Shown piece by piece: positions 22,101 through 32,630 of a DNA stretch of 64,000 nucleotides (its first letter is position 1; every line of letters starts with the position of its first letter). The stretch covers positions 139,758,989 to 139,822,988 of the forward strand of contig OY755038.1 of NCBI GenBank assembly GCA_963576565.1, read 5' to 3'. The stretch is from Aspidapion aeneum (lineage: Eukaryota; Arthropoda; Insecta; Coleoptera; Brentidae). The position numbers and the translations under genes were made by a program. The notes beneath the pieces were generated by a model. That model saw nothing but the letters and a program-made list of their open reading frames with translations. It was not told the origin of the DNA and searched no databases.

Positions 22101-24465
22101 TGAAAATTCAACTTTGAAAATTCTCGGTTTAAATTGGAACCCTCATACTGATGAATTTTTTTATACTTTCGACTGTTCTCTCCAAACATGCACTAAAAGA
22201 ACAATTTTAAGTAATTTGGCCCGCATTTACGACCCTCTGTCTTTTTTGGCGCCAATAGTTTTAATTTTAAAATTAATTGTTCAATACTGCTGGGCAGAAG
22301 ACTTAAACTGGGACGACCCTGTCAGTCCGGAAATTGTTTTTAAATGGGAAAAATTTAAAAATGAATTAAAGTTTTTGCATTCTGTTAAAATTCCTCGTCA
22401 AATAATTTTGCCTAATGCTAGTCAAATCCAGCTAGTAGGATTTTGCGATAGTTCAGAACGGGCCTATTGTGCTGTCGCTTATATTCGAATTTTTTATTCT
22501 GATGGAAACATTAAAGTTTTTTTTGTTTGTAGTAAATCTAGAGTCGCACCGTTGCGTCGTAAACTAACTTTACCAAGACTAGAGCTTTTAGGAGCTGTTT
22601 TGTTGGCTAAATTAATGGATTTTTTACTAGAAACGTTCTCGGAAAAAATTAAATTTGATAAAATTCTTGCTTTTACTGATAGCACAGTGACCTTATCTTG
22701 GATTCAGGGATCTCCTCACAAATTTAAAACATTTGTTTCGAATAGAACTGCCTATATACAAGGAAGAATTAGCCCTGAGTTTTGGCATTATGTTCCTACT
22801 GAACAAAATCCTGCTGACTGCGGTACTAGGGAAATGTATCCCTCTGATTTACAAAGATTTTATTTTTGGTTAGAAGGGCCTTCTTTTCTAAACCAACCTA
22901 CAAATACTTGGGATTTTATGACAGTTACTTACGATGGGAATGCAGTTTTGGAAGAACAGCGAAAAAATATTTTTAACGTTTTTACTTGCGAACAAACAGT
23001 TGAATATTATGTAAACAACTTGTTTGAAAAATACAGTTCTCTTTTTAAAATTAAGAGAATAGTTGCTTACTTTTTGCGAGGGTTACAAAAGTTTAAAAAT
23101 CCCTCATACAATTTTGCTACTGATTACCTTACAAATCAGGATTACTACAAAAGCTTACTTTTTATTTCGAAATGCGTACAATCTTTTTCTTTCCAAAAAG
23201 AAATTGAATTACTAAAAGATAAGAAACAGCTTCCAAAAGCTTTTCAAAAATTATGTCCATTTTTGCATAATGACTGCTACGATTTGCTTCGTGTTGGAGG
23301 CCGTTTATGCCATTCAAATTTATCATACGATAAAAAATTTCCAATTCTTTTGCCTTCTAGTGCAAAATTCACTGAATTACTGATTTTAGATTTGCATCGC
23401 AGCAATCTTCATTGTGGTATACAGACCACAACTTTTTTACTAATGCAAAACTTCTGGGTATTGTCTGCTAAAAAGGTAGTGAGAAAAGTTTTAAGTTCTT
23501 GCCATACTTGCTGGAAAACTAAACCTAACTCCCTTCAACCCCCTATGGGTAACCTACCGAAATTTAGAGTTTCCGAAGCAAAGGTGTTCGAAAATGTAGG
23601 TATAGATTTTTGTGGTCCGTTCACGATTACTCTTGGTCGGACCAGAGGTGCAAAAACCATGAAAGCATATGTCTGTTTATTTATCTGTTGCGCTGTTAAA
23701 GCCGTGCATTTAGAGTTAGTCTCTGATATGACATCAGAAGCCTTTCTGGCTGCTCTGCGCCGCTTCATAGCTAGAAGAGGACTATGCTCAAAGATCTCTT
23801 CAGACTGCGGGACCAACTTCGTGGCCTCTGAAAAATACTTGCGACAAATTTTTTCTGATTGCGTGAAGGGGGAAGGTATAGTTTGGTCTTTTAACCCACC
23901 TGCTGCTCCCCACATGGGAGGCATTTGGGAATCAAACATTAAATCTTTAAAGACTCATCTTCACAGGGTAGTTGGAAATCAAATACTCACCTATGAGGAA
24001 TTAAATACAGTTTTAACCCAAGTTGAAGCCATAATGAACTCACGTCCTTTATGTGCCTTAAGCACCGATCCTACTGATCTGGCGGTCTTGACTCCTAATA
24101 ATTTTTTAAATTTGAGGCCTCCAGGTACAATACCCGATCCAAACTACTGCGATATTGCGTTAAACAGGCTGTCCAGGTGGCAACTGTTGCAAAGAATGCA
24201 CCGCGATTTTTGGATTCGCTGGCATCGCGAATATTTGCACACTTTGCAACAGCGAGCCAAATGGCACCAACCTCTTGCTTCCATTGATATTGGTACTATG
24301 GTACTGATCAAAGATGAAAATTCCACTCCATTGGATTGGCCCCTAGGCCGCATTGAAGACCTTCTTAAAGGTTCTGATAATGTTCCACGGGTTGCTATTG
24401 TAAAGACTACTAAAGGTACCTACAAACGGCCTTTGGTAAAACTATGCGCCCTGCCTACAAATTAA
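19174..24465 (+). CDS. BEL/Pao Gag-Pol polyprotein (1763 aa), intact
   Basis: Encodes all retrotransposon enzymes in one frame. Gag begins with a helical region and a conserved 'IPLFQGEFKEFPTFLQAF' segment from residue 129 (DUF1759-type). Zinc knuckles follow from Cys363 (CFLC..H..C, then CVNC and CLHC). Protease: DSGA at 501. Reverse transcriptase: 'RVVFDAS' with Asp797, 'CDIRQMY', 'FGVSCSPFLAIR', catalytic FVDD at 914-917. RNase H: 'GFCDSS' with Asp1092 and 'TDS' with Asp1169. Integrase: zinc-binding His1408 region to 'CHTCWK', catalytic Asp1478, Asp1544 and Glu1586, then the C-terminal 'LVLIKDEN..W.LGRI..' and 'KRPLVKLCALP'. This domain order and single ORF are standard for BEL/Pao. The start is the first ATG after the leader. 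No stop, frameshift or catalytic loss was seen. Confidence 0.95.
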   Translation: MSSSDKILKAKALRYSAISQLNLIIESATLAKNDPAYHSGFKVKFRTLSKIKKDFEKHHNTLLTLVASDEDRLVVENKVFMDFCKRCDEISTIFYELFELPFEDGGLLSSTINPMGSPCASTDQHGLLPRIKIPLFQGEFKEFPTFLQAFNATVHNNRSLGNFEKFNLLFSNLKGPALDVISDIPILAENYLNAYHTLVDRYTNKRLQAYLHWKAIEGFSPLTKENATNLRNLLDCFSKNLSALKVMGFKTEFWDYIMAQMLLDRLDPTTRKAFEHNYCSNEIPSYDKIRAFVSSHCIALEQIQQTQDYLKNKDLSISSQKNQAKFQNRSALFANTQRASKNASQSPNGQSGLNNTPNPQNFCFLCKSGDHIIYRCPNFLAKTPQQRFEIVKQHKACVNCLASKHNLPQQCKSEKRCLHCGQFHHSLLHFFPINSTPSSASSPSTSAVQPPRSPVATEFNRTTNTIVTGMSLNDREVLLCTALIQIQDVFQNWHTVRAICDSGAQSSFISKSCADSLGLPKFNIAMTLQSLDRMTTSAKSGINCNISSLRDNNFVFNFDAIILDKICSDLPHSSFSIKSFPFLANLELADPGFNKSDKIDLLLGGDVYPYILLDGRLSTGPNNPVCINTIFGWGIMGNLSLSPSTTNQIKTFFTTSMNDSFVNLDKNLQRFWQIDDIPNLKAIDPEDEFCENYFLKTTSKNEEGRYIVSLPFKVTAPDFGDTRSIAVRRFFSLEKKLLQNPDFYAAYSSVLQDYLDNNHMQPVSAPLPTEISNHFYIAHHAVFKKDSTSTPLRVVFDASMHAPGKISLNNAVYTGPPLQRDLQKILLLYRLHKFCFCCDIRQMYRMILVDPSQTNFQRIVWRFDPNQPIQDFEINRVLFGVSCSPFLAIRTLLQLAREHEDLPLASKIIEEAVFVDDVVSGSDDFFKATEMKNQLIELLSRGGFELRKWASNCPELLSDLPESHISMKALSLDLDAENSTLKILGLNWNPHTDEFFYTFDCSLQTCTKRTILSNLARIYDPLSFLAPIVLILKLIVQYCWAEDLNWDDPVSPEIVFKWEKFKNELKFLHSVKIPRQIILPNASQIQLVGFCDSSERAYCAVAYIRIFYSDGNIKVFFVCSKSRVAPLRRKLTLPRLELLGAVLLAKLMDFLLETFSEKIKFDKILAFTDSTVTLSWIQGSPHKFKTFVSNRTAYIQGRISPEFWHYVPTEQNPADCGTREMYPSDLQRFYFWLEGPSFLNQPTNTWDFMTVTYDGNAVLEEQRKNIFNVFTCEQTVEYYVNNLFEKYSSLFKIKRIVAYFLRGLQKFKNPSYNFATDYLTNQDYYKSLLFISKCVQSFSFQKEIELLKDKKQLPKAFQKLCPFLHNDCYDLLRVGGRLCHSNLSYDKKFPILLPSSAKFTELLILDLHRSNLHCGIQTTTFLLMQNFWVLSAKKVVRKVLSSCHTCWKTKPNSLQPPMGNLPKFRVSEAKVFENVGIDFCGPFTITLGRTRGAKTMKAYVCLFICCAVKAVHLELVSDMTSEAFLAALRRFIARRGLCSKISSDCGTNFVASEKYLRQIFSDCVKGEGIVWSFNPPAAPHMGGIWESNIKSLKTHLHRVVGNQILTYEELNTVLTQVEAIMNSRPLCALSTDPTDLAVLTPNNFLNLRPPGTIPDPNYCDIALNRLSRWQLLQRMHRDFWIRWHREYLHTLQQRAKWHQPLASIDIGTMVLIKDENSTPLDWPLGRIEDLLKGSDNVPRVAIVKTTKGTYKRPLVKLCALPTN

Positions 24466-24491
24466 ACTCTCTGAAATGCCCCTGGGCATTC

Positions 24492-24507
24492 TCAGGGGGG
24501 TGGGAAT
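24492..24507 (+). other. BEL/Pao polypurine tract
   Basis: A run of G/A (aggggggtgggaat) just before the 3' LTR start at 24508, 27 bases after the ORF stop. Expected plus-strand priming site. Confidence 0.75.
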
Positions 24508-25218
24508 TGGTTCGTCCCGCCTTCCTTTTTGTAAATATGTTCTTTTTACTATAATTTACCAAATTGGTTCGAATTAGGCTATTTGGTGATTCACTAGAGC
24601 ATTTTCTATTTTTTGTTTATTTAGTATTAATTAACTAATTAAGTACTTAAAATTACTGGGTTATTTGCATTTGAAACTCCCGCGGTTTTAAAGGCAAATA
24701 TTACAATTTGCTATAATTAATTTACTTTACATAAAATGCATTTTGAATTACTAAGGTTCCTAGTTCCTTTAATATGGACCTTCGTAATCTCATTCCTTCC
24801 TACTTATTCCTTTTCTCCTACGCCTATGGATTAACGACGCCACTGGGCGACATGTGGGAGAACGAACGCAGTAGCGATACCTGCTGCGGCATCGGAGAGA
24901 ACCGTTTCGCCTTCGAACGAGAATACACGCGTGTTAGCGACTCTCCTACCACATGAATGTGGGGTGCAAAAAATACGGTTTAACAGCGCGTCCTCCCATG
25001 AGTTCCGCTTCCTGTATAAAAATGGTAAGTGAAAATGCATTATTTTTACCTTACATACATTTGTTTATTGCTACACTAACCTAGAAGGTAAACTAGACCA
25101 TTTCAGAATCCCTTGTACCAGCTTAGCCTATGACCTTATTCCCTTAACTTTATACAGTCCACACCTGACACCGTTAAATTCCAGACAACTCTCCTTTCTG
25201 GACCACCAGGGAGCCCCA
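24508..25218 (+). repeat. BEL/Pao 3' LTR
   Basis: 711 bp, no difference from the 5' LTR found by eye. It is followed directly by the AGGTT duplication and the remainder of Gypsy gag. Confidence 0.95.
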
Positions 25219-25223
25219 AGGTT

Positions 25224-25554
25224 TAAGAATAGAAGTAACTTAGATACTACAAATACGGGAAATAATAGGGATAATTATTATAGGTATAATAACAAACAAG
25301 ACTTTAAGCGAAATAACTACAATGATAAAAATAAATTTAGCAATAAAAATTTCAGAGTAAATAATAGCAATCCTCAAACATCAAATACAGGGGAAACTAG
25401 TGATAGCAAAGTTGTTTGTTGGAATTGCGGGTTAGCAAATCATTTTTTCTCCTCTTGCAAAGCTAAAAAGAAGTTATTTTGTTATAAGTGCGGACTAGAC
25501 TCTGTAAATATAAAAAATTGTCCCAACTGTTCAAAAAACGAACAACAGGGGTAA
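25224..25554 (+). pseudogene. Gypsy gag, C-terminal nucleocapsid part
   Basis: Continues the gag frame after BEL/Pao with an Asn/Lys-rich linker. Then comes a CCHC zinc knuckle, CWNCGLANHFFSSC (C-x2-C-x4-H-x4-C, near 25404-25446), and a second Cys pair arrangement, CYKCGLDSVNIKNCPNC (C-x2-C...C-x2-C). Gag ends at TAA 25552-25554, just after the frameshift site. The frame itself carries no lesion other than the BEL/Pao insertion. Confidence 0.85.
25533..25539 (+). promoter_or_regulatory. Candidate -1 ribosomal frameshift site (A AAA AAC)
   Basis: AAAAAAC is a standard X XXY YYZ slippery heptamer, and it lies in the right phase of the gag frame (preceding codon ending in A, then AAA, AAC). The gag stop follows 12 bases later, and the protease frame is open in the -1 frame across the site. 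This arrangement would make Gag-Pol. A downstream stimulator was not identified. Confidence 0.7.
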
Positions 25555-28500
25555 CCTTTAAGGGTCAAAGTCTTACTCCTACTAAATACCGACCCTCCTT
25601 AGAAGAAATTGGCTTTCTTCAAGAAAAATGTTTAGTTGAGATTTCGGATTATTTTGAAAATTTAAACATAGTAGTAAATGAAAATTTTTTCCCAAAACTC
25701 TCACCCATGTTTATACAGAAACCACACGATAATAGACCTCATATTAAGGTAAAACTATTGGATCAAGATATAGTCGCTTTAGTAGACAGTGGCGCGTCCG
25801 CGTCGGTAATCGGGAGTTCTGGTTTAGAGTTTCTAAAGAATTTTGGAATTCAAATACACAAACCAGGACATGGAAATGTTCGTACAGCTGATGGTGCTCA
25901 ACAACCTATAGAAGGAGTAGTGGACCTGCCGGTTTACATAGGTAATGTATGCAGGGATATTTCTGCTTATGTAGTACCTTCTATACCCCACAGTTTTATT
26001 TTTGGATGCGACTTTGGAAAAAATTTTAATCTTATAATGAATTTTAGGAATAATACCTGGAGTATTAAATGTAATGAAAGTAGTGTTGAGGACATAGATA
26101 TTCCTACTGTGACTGATATTTCTTCTTATTCAATCCCTCCTTTCTTATGTTCTTTAAATAATTTGAGTAGTGAAGATCGTGAAAGAGCTCAAGTAGTAAT
26201 TGATTCCTTTAAAGACATTAGCAATGAAGACCATTTAGGTCGTACTAATAAAATTAAAATGACTATTGATACTGGTAATGCACCTCCTGTTAGGAAAAGA
26301 CCTTTTGTTATGTCACCATATATGATGGAAACACTTAATAAAGAAATTGATGATATGTTAAAGTTAGGTGTTATAGAACCTTGTAATAGTCCATGGTGCT
26401 CTCCAGTAATGTTGGTAAAGAAGGCCAATGGAGAATTTCGCCTAGTTTTTGACGGTCGTGGCATAAATTCCATTACTACATATGATTCATATGCATTACC
26501 GAATATTAATAGAATCCTAACATCCTTGAGAAATGCTTAGTTCGTCTCTTCAATTGATTTAAGAAAAGCGTTTTGGCAAATACCTTTGGACAAAGATTCT
26601 AAATTAAAAACTGCTTTTTCCATAGTAGGTAGGGGTACCTTTTGCTTCAATGTGGTACCGTTTGGATTGTGTAATAGTGCGCAGACGCAGCAAAGGCTAG
26701 TTGAGGCTCTCTTTGGAGCTAAGTACGAGCCCTATATATTCTCCTATCTTGATGATTTTTTGATTTGTAGTCCGGATATTGAACACCATATAAAATTGTT
26801 AGGTGAAATTCGTGATATTTTAAAAGATGCTAATCTTACAATTAATTTGAAGAAATGTGAGTTCTTTAAAACACAAATTAAGTTTCTCGGCTATATTGTT
26901 GGGGCTAATTCGCTCAGGACCGACCCTGAGAAGGTTTCGGCGATGGTAAATTATCCTAGACCTAAGACGGCTACGGAGATAAAAAGATTTACAGGCTTGT
27001 GTAGTTGGTACAAACGTTTTTTACCTGATTATTCTACCTTAATGTCCCCTATTATTGATTTGTTGAGAGGTAAGAAGAAAAGTCAAAAGGTGGGATGGAG
27101 TGATGCAGCAGAGAACTCTTTTGTAAGAATCAAACAACTTTTAATCTCAGCTCCAATTTTGGCACAACCAGACTTCTCTCAAAAATTCATAGTTCAATCC
27201 GACGCTAGTCAGACTGGCTTAGGTGGTTGTCTTACACAGATAATAGATGGGGAAGAAAAAGTGATCGCTTACGCATCTAGAACCTTGTCTCACTCAGAGA
27301 GAAATTATAGTACAGTAGAGAAAGAGTTGCTTGGTTTGATATTTTGTTTCGAAAAATTCCGACCATACATTGAGGGTACAAGATTCACAGCCATCACCGA
27401 TCATTACAGCTTACTTTGGTTAAATAACCTCAAGAATCCGAGTGGAAAACTTAGCAGATGGGCTTTAAGATTAAGGCAACATTCTTTCGATTTAATTCAT
27501 CGCAAGGGATCGAGTAACATTGTTCCTGACGCTTTGTCTCGTATTCCACCAAATAAAGAAGAAAAGGAAGAATCTGTGGTTTCTGAGAATAATTCTGTTG
27601 AATCTATTGCTTATATGGAAATTGATATTAATAAGGTTGATGCTTGGTTTACAGAATTTCGAGAAAAGAGTTTAAAATCCCCAGATCAATATCCTCAGTG
27701 GAAGGTTGAGAATCAAATAGTGTTTAAATTTGTTCCTTCGAATTCTCCGTTAAAATCAGATATACCTGATTGGAAAATATTAGTTCCAAAATCTCAAAGA
27801 AAAGATGTTATTACATCTTGTCACGATCCACCTACTAGTGGTCACTTTCGGTTTTATAAAACTTTTAGTAGAATACAAGAGTTTTACTACTGGCCGAAGA
27901 TGAGGCAGGACATTTTGAAGTATGTTAAAAGATGTCGTACCTGTGGTTCTCAGAAAGCTACAAACAGAGCTAGAATGGGACTCATGGGAAAGCAAAAGGT
28001 TATTGACCGTCCATTTCAGCTGATAGCTGTAGATTTAATGGGACCTTTTCCAAGGTCAAGGAAAGGTCATAAGTGGTTACTTGCAGTTATTGACTCTTTT
28101 TCAAAGTACACTATGTTGTTTGCTATTAGGAATGCCACTGCTAAAACAGTTAGCAGTATCCTAGAAGAGAAGGTTTTCTTGGTTCATGGAGTTCCCGAGT
28201 ACATAATATGCGATAATGGGAAGCAGTTTGTTTCGAATAACTTTAAAACTCTTGCTAATTCGTATGAGGTCAAAAACATTTGGTTTACACCTTTTTATGC
28301 ACCCCATTGTAACTTCACAGAGCGTTATAATCGTACTCATGAAACTGCCATTCGTTGTTATGTCAAAGAACACGATTCCTGGGATATCGAGCTTCCAAAA
28401 ATTCAACAAGCTATAAATACTGCAAGAAACGAAACTACAGGGTATCCGCCTTGCGTTATAGTTTAAGGTCGTCATACTCCTTTATCTGGTAAATTTTATA

Positions 28501-28959
28501 GCCAATATCGCGCTGATTTAAATAATAATGCAAATGATTTGCAACTTCCAGAAATAATTCCAGGTAATGCTAACTCTTATGTTGAGAATCTTGAAGGTCT
28601 AAAGGATATCTTTGCTGAAATTAAGAATAAACTTCATGATGCATATTTAAAGAACGCTAAAACATATAATCTACGGAAAAGAGATATAGAGTTTTTTGTT
28701 GGCGATAAGGTTTGGCGGTCAAACAAAGTCCTGTCTGACGCCGCTAATAAATTTATGGCCAAATTACCTCCGAAATCTATACTTTCAATCGTTAAAAAGA
28801 AACTTTCCAAAGTTGTTTATGAGTTAACAAATATGGATGGCTCAAAAGCCTTGTCTACTTTGCAAGTGGCATATAAAGGATCTTAAGCCTTTCTTTGAAA
28901 ATATTTCAGCTGAAGAAGCTAGTGCTTCCGAGAGATCGGAAGGATCTGAATCGGATTAG
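25540..28959 (+). pseudogene. Gypsy pol (protease-RT-RNase H-integrase), broken
   Basis: The -1 frame carries protease (LVDSGAS near 25780), then reverse transcriptase: 'MLKLGVIEPCNSPWCSPVMLV', 'FRLVFDGRGINSIT', 'FSYLDDFLIC' with catalytic YLDD at 26745-26756. RNase H follows ('FIVQSDASQTGLGG', 'TDHYSLLWL'). Integrase has the HHCC zinc domain near 27820-27955 and catalytic Asp, Asp, Glu codons near 28031, 28212 and 28320; the last two are 35 residues apart, as expected. A TAG at 26538-26540 falls just before 'IDLRKAFWQIPL' in the RT palm, a TAA at 28464-28466 sits near the integrase end, and a frameshift near 28870 precedes the 'KDLKPFF' tail ending at 28959. The copy cannot make full Pol. 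Confidence 0.9.
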
Positions 28960-29386
28960 ATGGGTTTATTTCCGCACATGTGTCCTGTCTGTTATTAAAT
29001 ATAGAGATAAATAGAGGTTATGGTTTATACTGACGTTAGTTTTTTGAAAGATTTGTTTCAGTTTTGTTTGAATAGTCCATTATAGATATTGTCCCTTACC
29101 CATTTTGTCCACTACAGATTTGTAACTTTTAAATGATTAGGCTTCCTTATGTTTAAAGGACGAGTGATACGCGCAGTTATCAAGATTCAAACAAAGCATT
29201 TGAAACGGTGATACATTTGATTCCAAAGATTAATAGCTGGTATTCCTTTATCTTTCTTTGAGGAAGTGATAAGTTAAAGGTTGAGTGGAACTAATAGTTT
29301 GGAATTACTTGTTTATTGATTAATTTCAAGGTGGATTTCCTTAAAGAAAAAAATAGTCTTGCAGGCAATCCCATTTTTTTTCCCTG
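28960..29386 (+). other. Gypsy 3' untranslated region
   Basis: No frame of interest between the pol stop and the polypurine tract. In particular there is no env-like ORF with signal peptide or transmembrane segment. Confidence 0.6.
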
Positions 29387-29397
29387 GAGAGGGGTAT
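29387..29397 (+). other. Gypsy polypurine tract
   Basis: GAGAGGGGTAT directly before the first TGTAACG at 29398. It is the expected plus-strand primer site of an LTR element. Confidence 0.6.
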
Positions 29398-29462
29398 TGT
29401 AACGTTGGCACTGCTTACAGTGAACGTTCCATTTGTTGTAATAGAGAAGAGTTGAGGGGTAT

Positions 29463-31546
29463 TGTAACGTTGGCACTGCTTACAGTGAACGTTCCATTTG
29501 TTGTAATAGAGAAGAGTTAGTATGAATTATAAAACTACCTTTAAATTGCCATTGTAAATGTTTTCCGGTGCACAGGAAATGTTTACAAAACTTCACATGT
29601 ATAGTAAATAGATTTATAGTTTTTATAGAATGGATTCCCTGATAAAATAAATTTGAAATATAGATACTAATTAAAAAATTAAATATAAACATTATGAAAA
29701 TAAATTAGAAATATTTTTTTTTAAAAAATTATGGTTATGTCTTGTTTTTCAAAACAATAACAAAGTTAGGCACACAGAGAATACCATGATGGGCATGTTC
29801 AAAATTTAGAATGATAATTTTGTAAAGACATTCCACACTTGATAAAGTGTAACCTAAAATTTAGGTTTAGGTCTTTCAGTATATACAGTGTGTAAAAATA
29901 ATTGAAATAGATAAAATTCAGTGGTACTTGTTACAAGCTTTCTAGAATTAGAGTATAGCGGATTATTATTGTCACAATAGTTTTTTATATGTTCTATATG
30001 GACTCGTACATAATCTTGGAACACACCTTTAAGCTTTGGTTTTGAACGTGAAAAACATTCAAAATTGTACGAAGTTGTGAACAGTTCTATGGTAAAAATG
30101 TTGTGAACATTTCCATTGAACCGCCCTCTAGTGTTGAGAATGAACCACTGTTTTGTTGAATTTGAGGTTGTTTTTTTATTATATAGTTTTATAGAAAAAT
30201 TTAAATTCCGGCGCGATTATTTTGTGTTCCGGTCTGAAGTTTTCAACTTTAGGGAAAATGTCAAATTGCTTGGAACGATTTCCGCCTTTTTCCTTTTTAT
30301 GGCCGACTTTGAGCGAGTCGCCATGCTCCGAAAATATAAAATTTGAAGACAAATTTCATTTATATCTTTCTTTATGCTTACATAAGGCCTTAAGCCATCT
30401 TTGGTGTGTATTGTGCTGAAGACAGGGTGGAATTTGCTGATTTGAAAGGGTAAGTTGATTGAAAAACCAAGTTCACATGTGACAGAGGGTATATGGTGTT
30501 TTTTTGGTTTATTTCAGAATTTCATCTACTTTCCTGTACTTTCAATTATGTTCCAGTAAAGGCAGTATTGATTGGGTAGCCCTTCGCCCTTAAAAGAAGG
30601 TGAGAATACATAAATACTGAGCAGAAATTGCCTTGTCTACTTTGCAAGCTATAGGGTTGTAAGGCCCCATTTGTAGACCTGGTAAAATAAATTTTTTAAT
30701 GTAAATTTTTTATGTTTTTGGTCAGAATTTTGATTTTTATTAATCAACAGCAAGAAAATTCTTGGTTTGTACATTATCATTTTTTTTTTGTTTTTTTAAT
30801 ATAAATTAAAAAAAAATCTCCATAACGGTTCGTACAGCGTCGGGTCGTTTCGTTATAGGGAGCTATGTTGGGACACAGTCATTCCGAGGCAGGTTGGTAG
30901 CGTCTGAAGTGGTTGTTCAGCTAGGAGGTTCATCGCACTCAATAATATCATCAGCATTGTAGACCTGGAGAAACGACAATAAGGTCAGATCAAATTTAAT
31001 ATGACATCCATAGGACCATGTTTTTTATAAATTTTCTTATGCTTAGGTTTTACCTGTTATGAATTCCCTTGGTGTAAACCAAAAGTTTTTTTAAATGGTA
31101 AATTTTTACTAATTGAAAATTTTTAAATAAATTTTCAATCAATTTAAGATGTTATCAACCTTTCAGTGTCAATATGCCAGATAGGAGTGATAATTTAAAT
31201 TACATTTTTCCTTTTATTTTATTTTAAAATAAGCTAGAGGTCCTGGTGGTACCAATTGTACAGTGTATTGTCAGCAGTGTATTTCAAACTCAAATTTTTT
31301 TACATGAGTAAATAAAAAAATGTAATTTGTTCGCAAAATAAATGAGTTTTATTTCTAGGGATACCAAACAAGAATAACCCTTTCTTAGTTTAGGTTGGTA
31401 AAAACTAAGTGGCGCCGTATCGAAAATTGAACTAAATTTTTTTAATCCATCGATTACCAAATTCAAGGGGCCCTGAACCACTGGAAAACATTTCCTCCCT
31501 AGAGGAGTCTCACCGGGGTAACAACAACATAACATACACCGTTATA
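29463..31546 (+). repeat. Gypsy 3' LTR
   Basis: About 2,084 bp, from TGTAACG at 29463 to CGTTATA at 31546, followed by the CCCT duplication. An extra copy of its first 65 bases lies directly upstream (29398-29462), so the LTR start is repeated. A purine-rich GAGAGGGGTAT precedes the first copy and TTGAGGGGTAT the second. Confidence 0.85.
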
Positions 31547-32601
31547 CCCTTTCGCCAGTGGTAGCAAACATCTATATGGAGTGGTTCGAAGACCATGCGA
31601 TCAACACAGCAAGATTCAAACCAAAACTATGGCTACGATACATGGATGACACATTTATTATATGGCCGGAAAATGAAGACGAACTACAGAATTTTCTACA
31701 CCATTTAAACGATATTCGACCAACAATCAAGTGCACCATGGAAATTGAAAAAGATTCGGCCTTACCTTTTTTGGATGTTCTTGTCAAACGATCAGACAGA
31801 AACATTCAAACCACAGTATATAGGAAACCTACACACACGGGACAGTACCTAAATTTTAAGTCTAATCATTCTGTTGCTACAAAACAAGGAGTTATAAGAA
31901 GTTTGTATTTAAGAGCTATAAATATTTGTAGTAATAATGAAGAATTAACCACAGAAATTAAAAACATTAAAAAGGACTTACAACAGAATGGTTATTCCGA
32001 GAAATTAATAAACTCAACGATATTTAAAATTAAAAACAAACTAAATGTACCAAATTCTCAAAATAATAATCCGTTAGCTGTTATTAACATTCCATATGTT
32101 CAAGGGATTTCAGAAAATATAAGACGAATAGCTAAACACTATAATATAAAAACAGTATTTTCTTCGGGAAATACGATAAGAAGTTTTGTAACTAAAACAA
32201 AACCAGACAATCCCTCTAATAATAAGGAATGTATTTACCAAATCCCGTGTGAGTGTGGTAAATCATATGTAGGTGAAACAAAACGCCCTCTTCAGGTTAG
32301 AGTAAATGAACATCTAAAAAGTACCCAATTAGGGGATATTGAAAAATCCGGTTTAGCAGATCATGCATGGTCAAATGATCACAGGATTCAGTGGTCAGAA
32401 TGTAAAGTTTTACATAAGGAGTCGCATTGGCGAAAACGAAAGTTTATTGACGTTGCGTTTATAATGCAGAATAAAGAAGTTTTCAGTCAACCAAGCACGG
32501 ACATACCAAACATATGGAAACCACTCCTTAAGGAAAACAGGCGTCTTAGGATTAAAAAAGGGGGCGGGCCGTCACACCTGACTGCACACCAAGTAGTATA
32601 A
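31547..32601 (+). pseudogene. Penelope-like reverse transcriptase C-terminal half + GIY-YIG endonuclease
   Basis: Continues the reverse transcriptase from the CCCT duplication: 'SPVVANIYMEWF' (motif 4), 'LRYMDDTFIIW' with the catalytic YMDD near 31640, 'ALPFLDVLV' and 'YRKPTHTGQYLNF'. The C-terminal GIY-YIG endonuclease spans about 32220-32470: 'CIYQIPCECGKSYVGETKR', 'RVNEH', 'LADHAWSNDH', and a 'HWRKRKFIDVAFI' segment with the conserved Arg/Lys and Glu region. A basic tail runs to the TAA at 32599-32601. The frame is open for 347 residues from the ATG at 31558, but its N-terminal half is 23 kb upstream behind Gypsy, so it cannot act as a whole. Confidence 0.9.
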
Positions 32602-32630
32602 GTAGTAGCCTAAAGACTAGATTGTTTAGT

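Larger units (their letters stand above)
17356..25218 (+). mobile_element. BEL/Pao LTR retrotransposon, apparently intact
   Basis: 7,863 bp inserted in Gypsy gag with the 5-bp duplication AGGTT (17351-17355 and 25219-25223). LTRs of 711 bp (17356-18066 and 24508-25218) start TGGTTCG and end GAGCCCCA (TG...CA), and look identical by eye. A primer-binding site, a leader, one 1763-codon ORF and a polypurine tract are all in place. Identical LTRs and an unbroken ORF mean a recent insertion and a possible active family. Confidence 0.95.
8212..31546 (+). mobile_element. Gypsy (Ty3)-type LTR retrotransposon carrying two nested insertions
   Basis: Inserted in the Penelope reverse transcriptase with the 4-bp duplication CCCT (8208-8211 and 31547-31550); removing the element restores the conserved RT motif. 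The LTR termini are TGTAACG...CGTTATA, inverted apart from the last CA>TA. After subtracting element B and BEL/Pao, about 11.3 kb remains: LTRs of about 2.0-2.1 kb and an internal region of about 7.1 kb, with gag, a -1 frameshift site and pol in the order protease, RT, RNase H, integrase. That order defines the Ty3/Gypsy group. No env-like ORF lies between pol and the 3' LTR. Pol is broken, and the LTRs differ by several indels, so the copy is not young. Confidence 0.9.

Noticed and set aside
28960..29397. Possible env gene after Gypsy pol
   Set aside because: The interval is under 450 bp with no open frame, signal peptide or membrane segment.
30116..30419. 76- and 65-codon frames in the Gypsy 3' LTR
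   Set aside because: The corresponding region of the 5' LTR does not keep them as a conserved coding unit, and no domain is visible.
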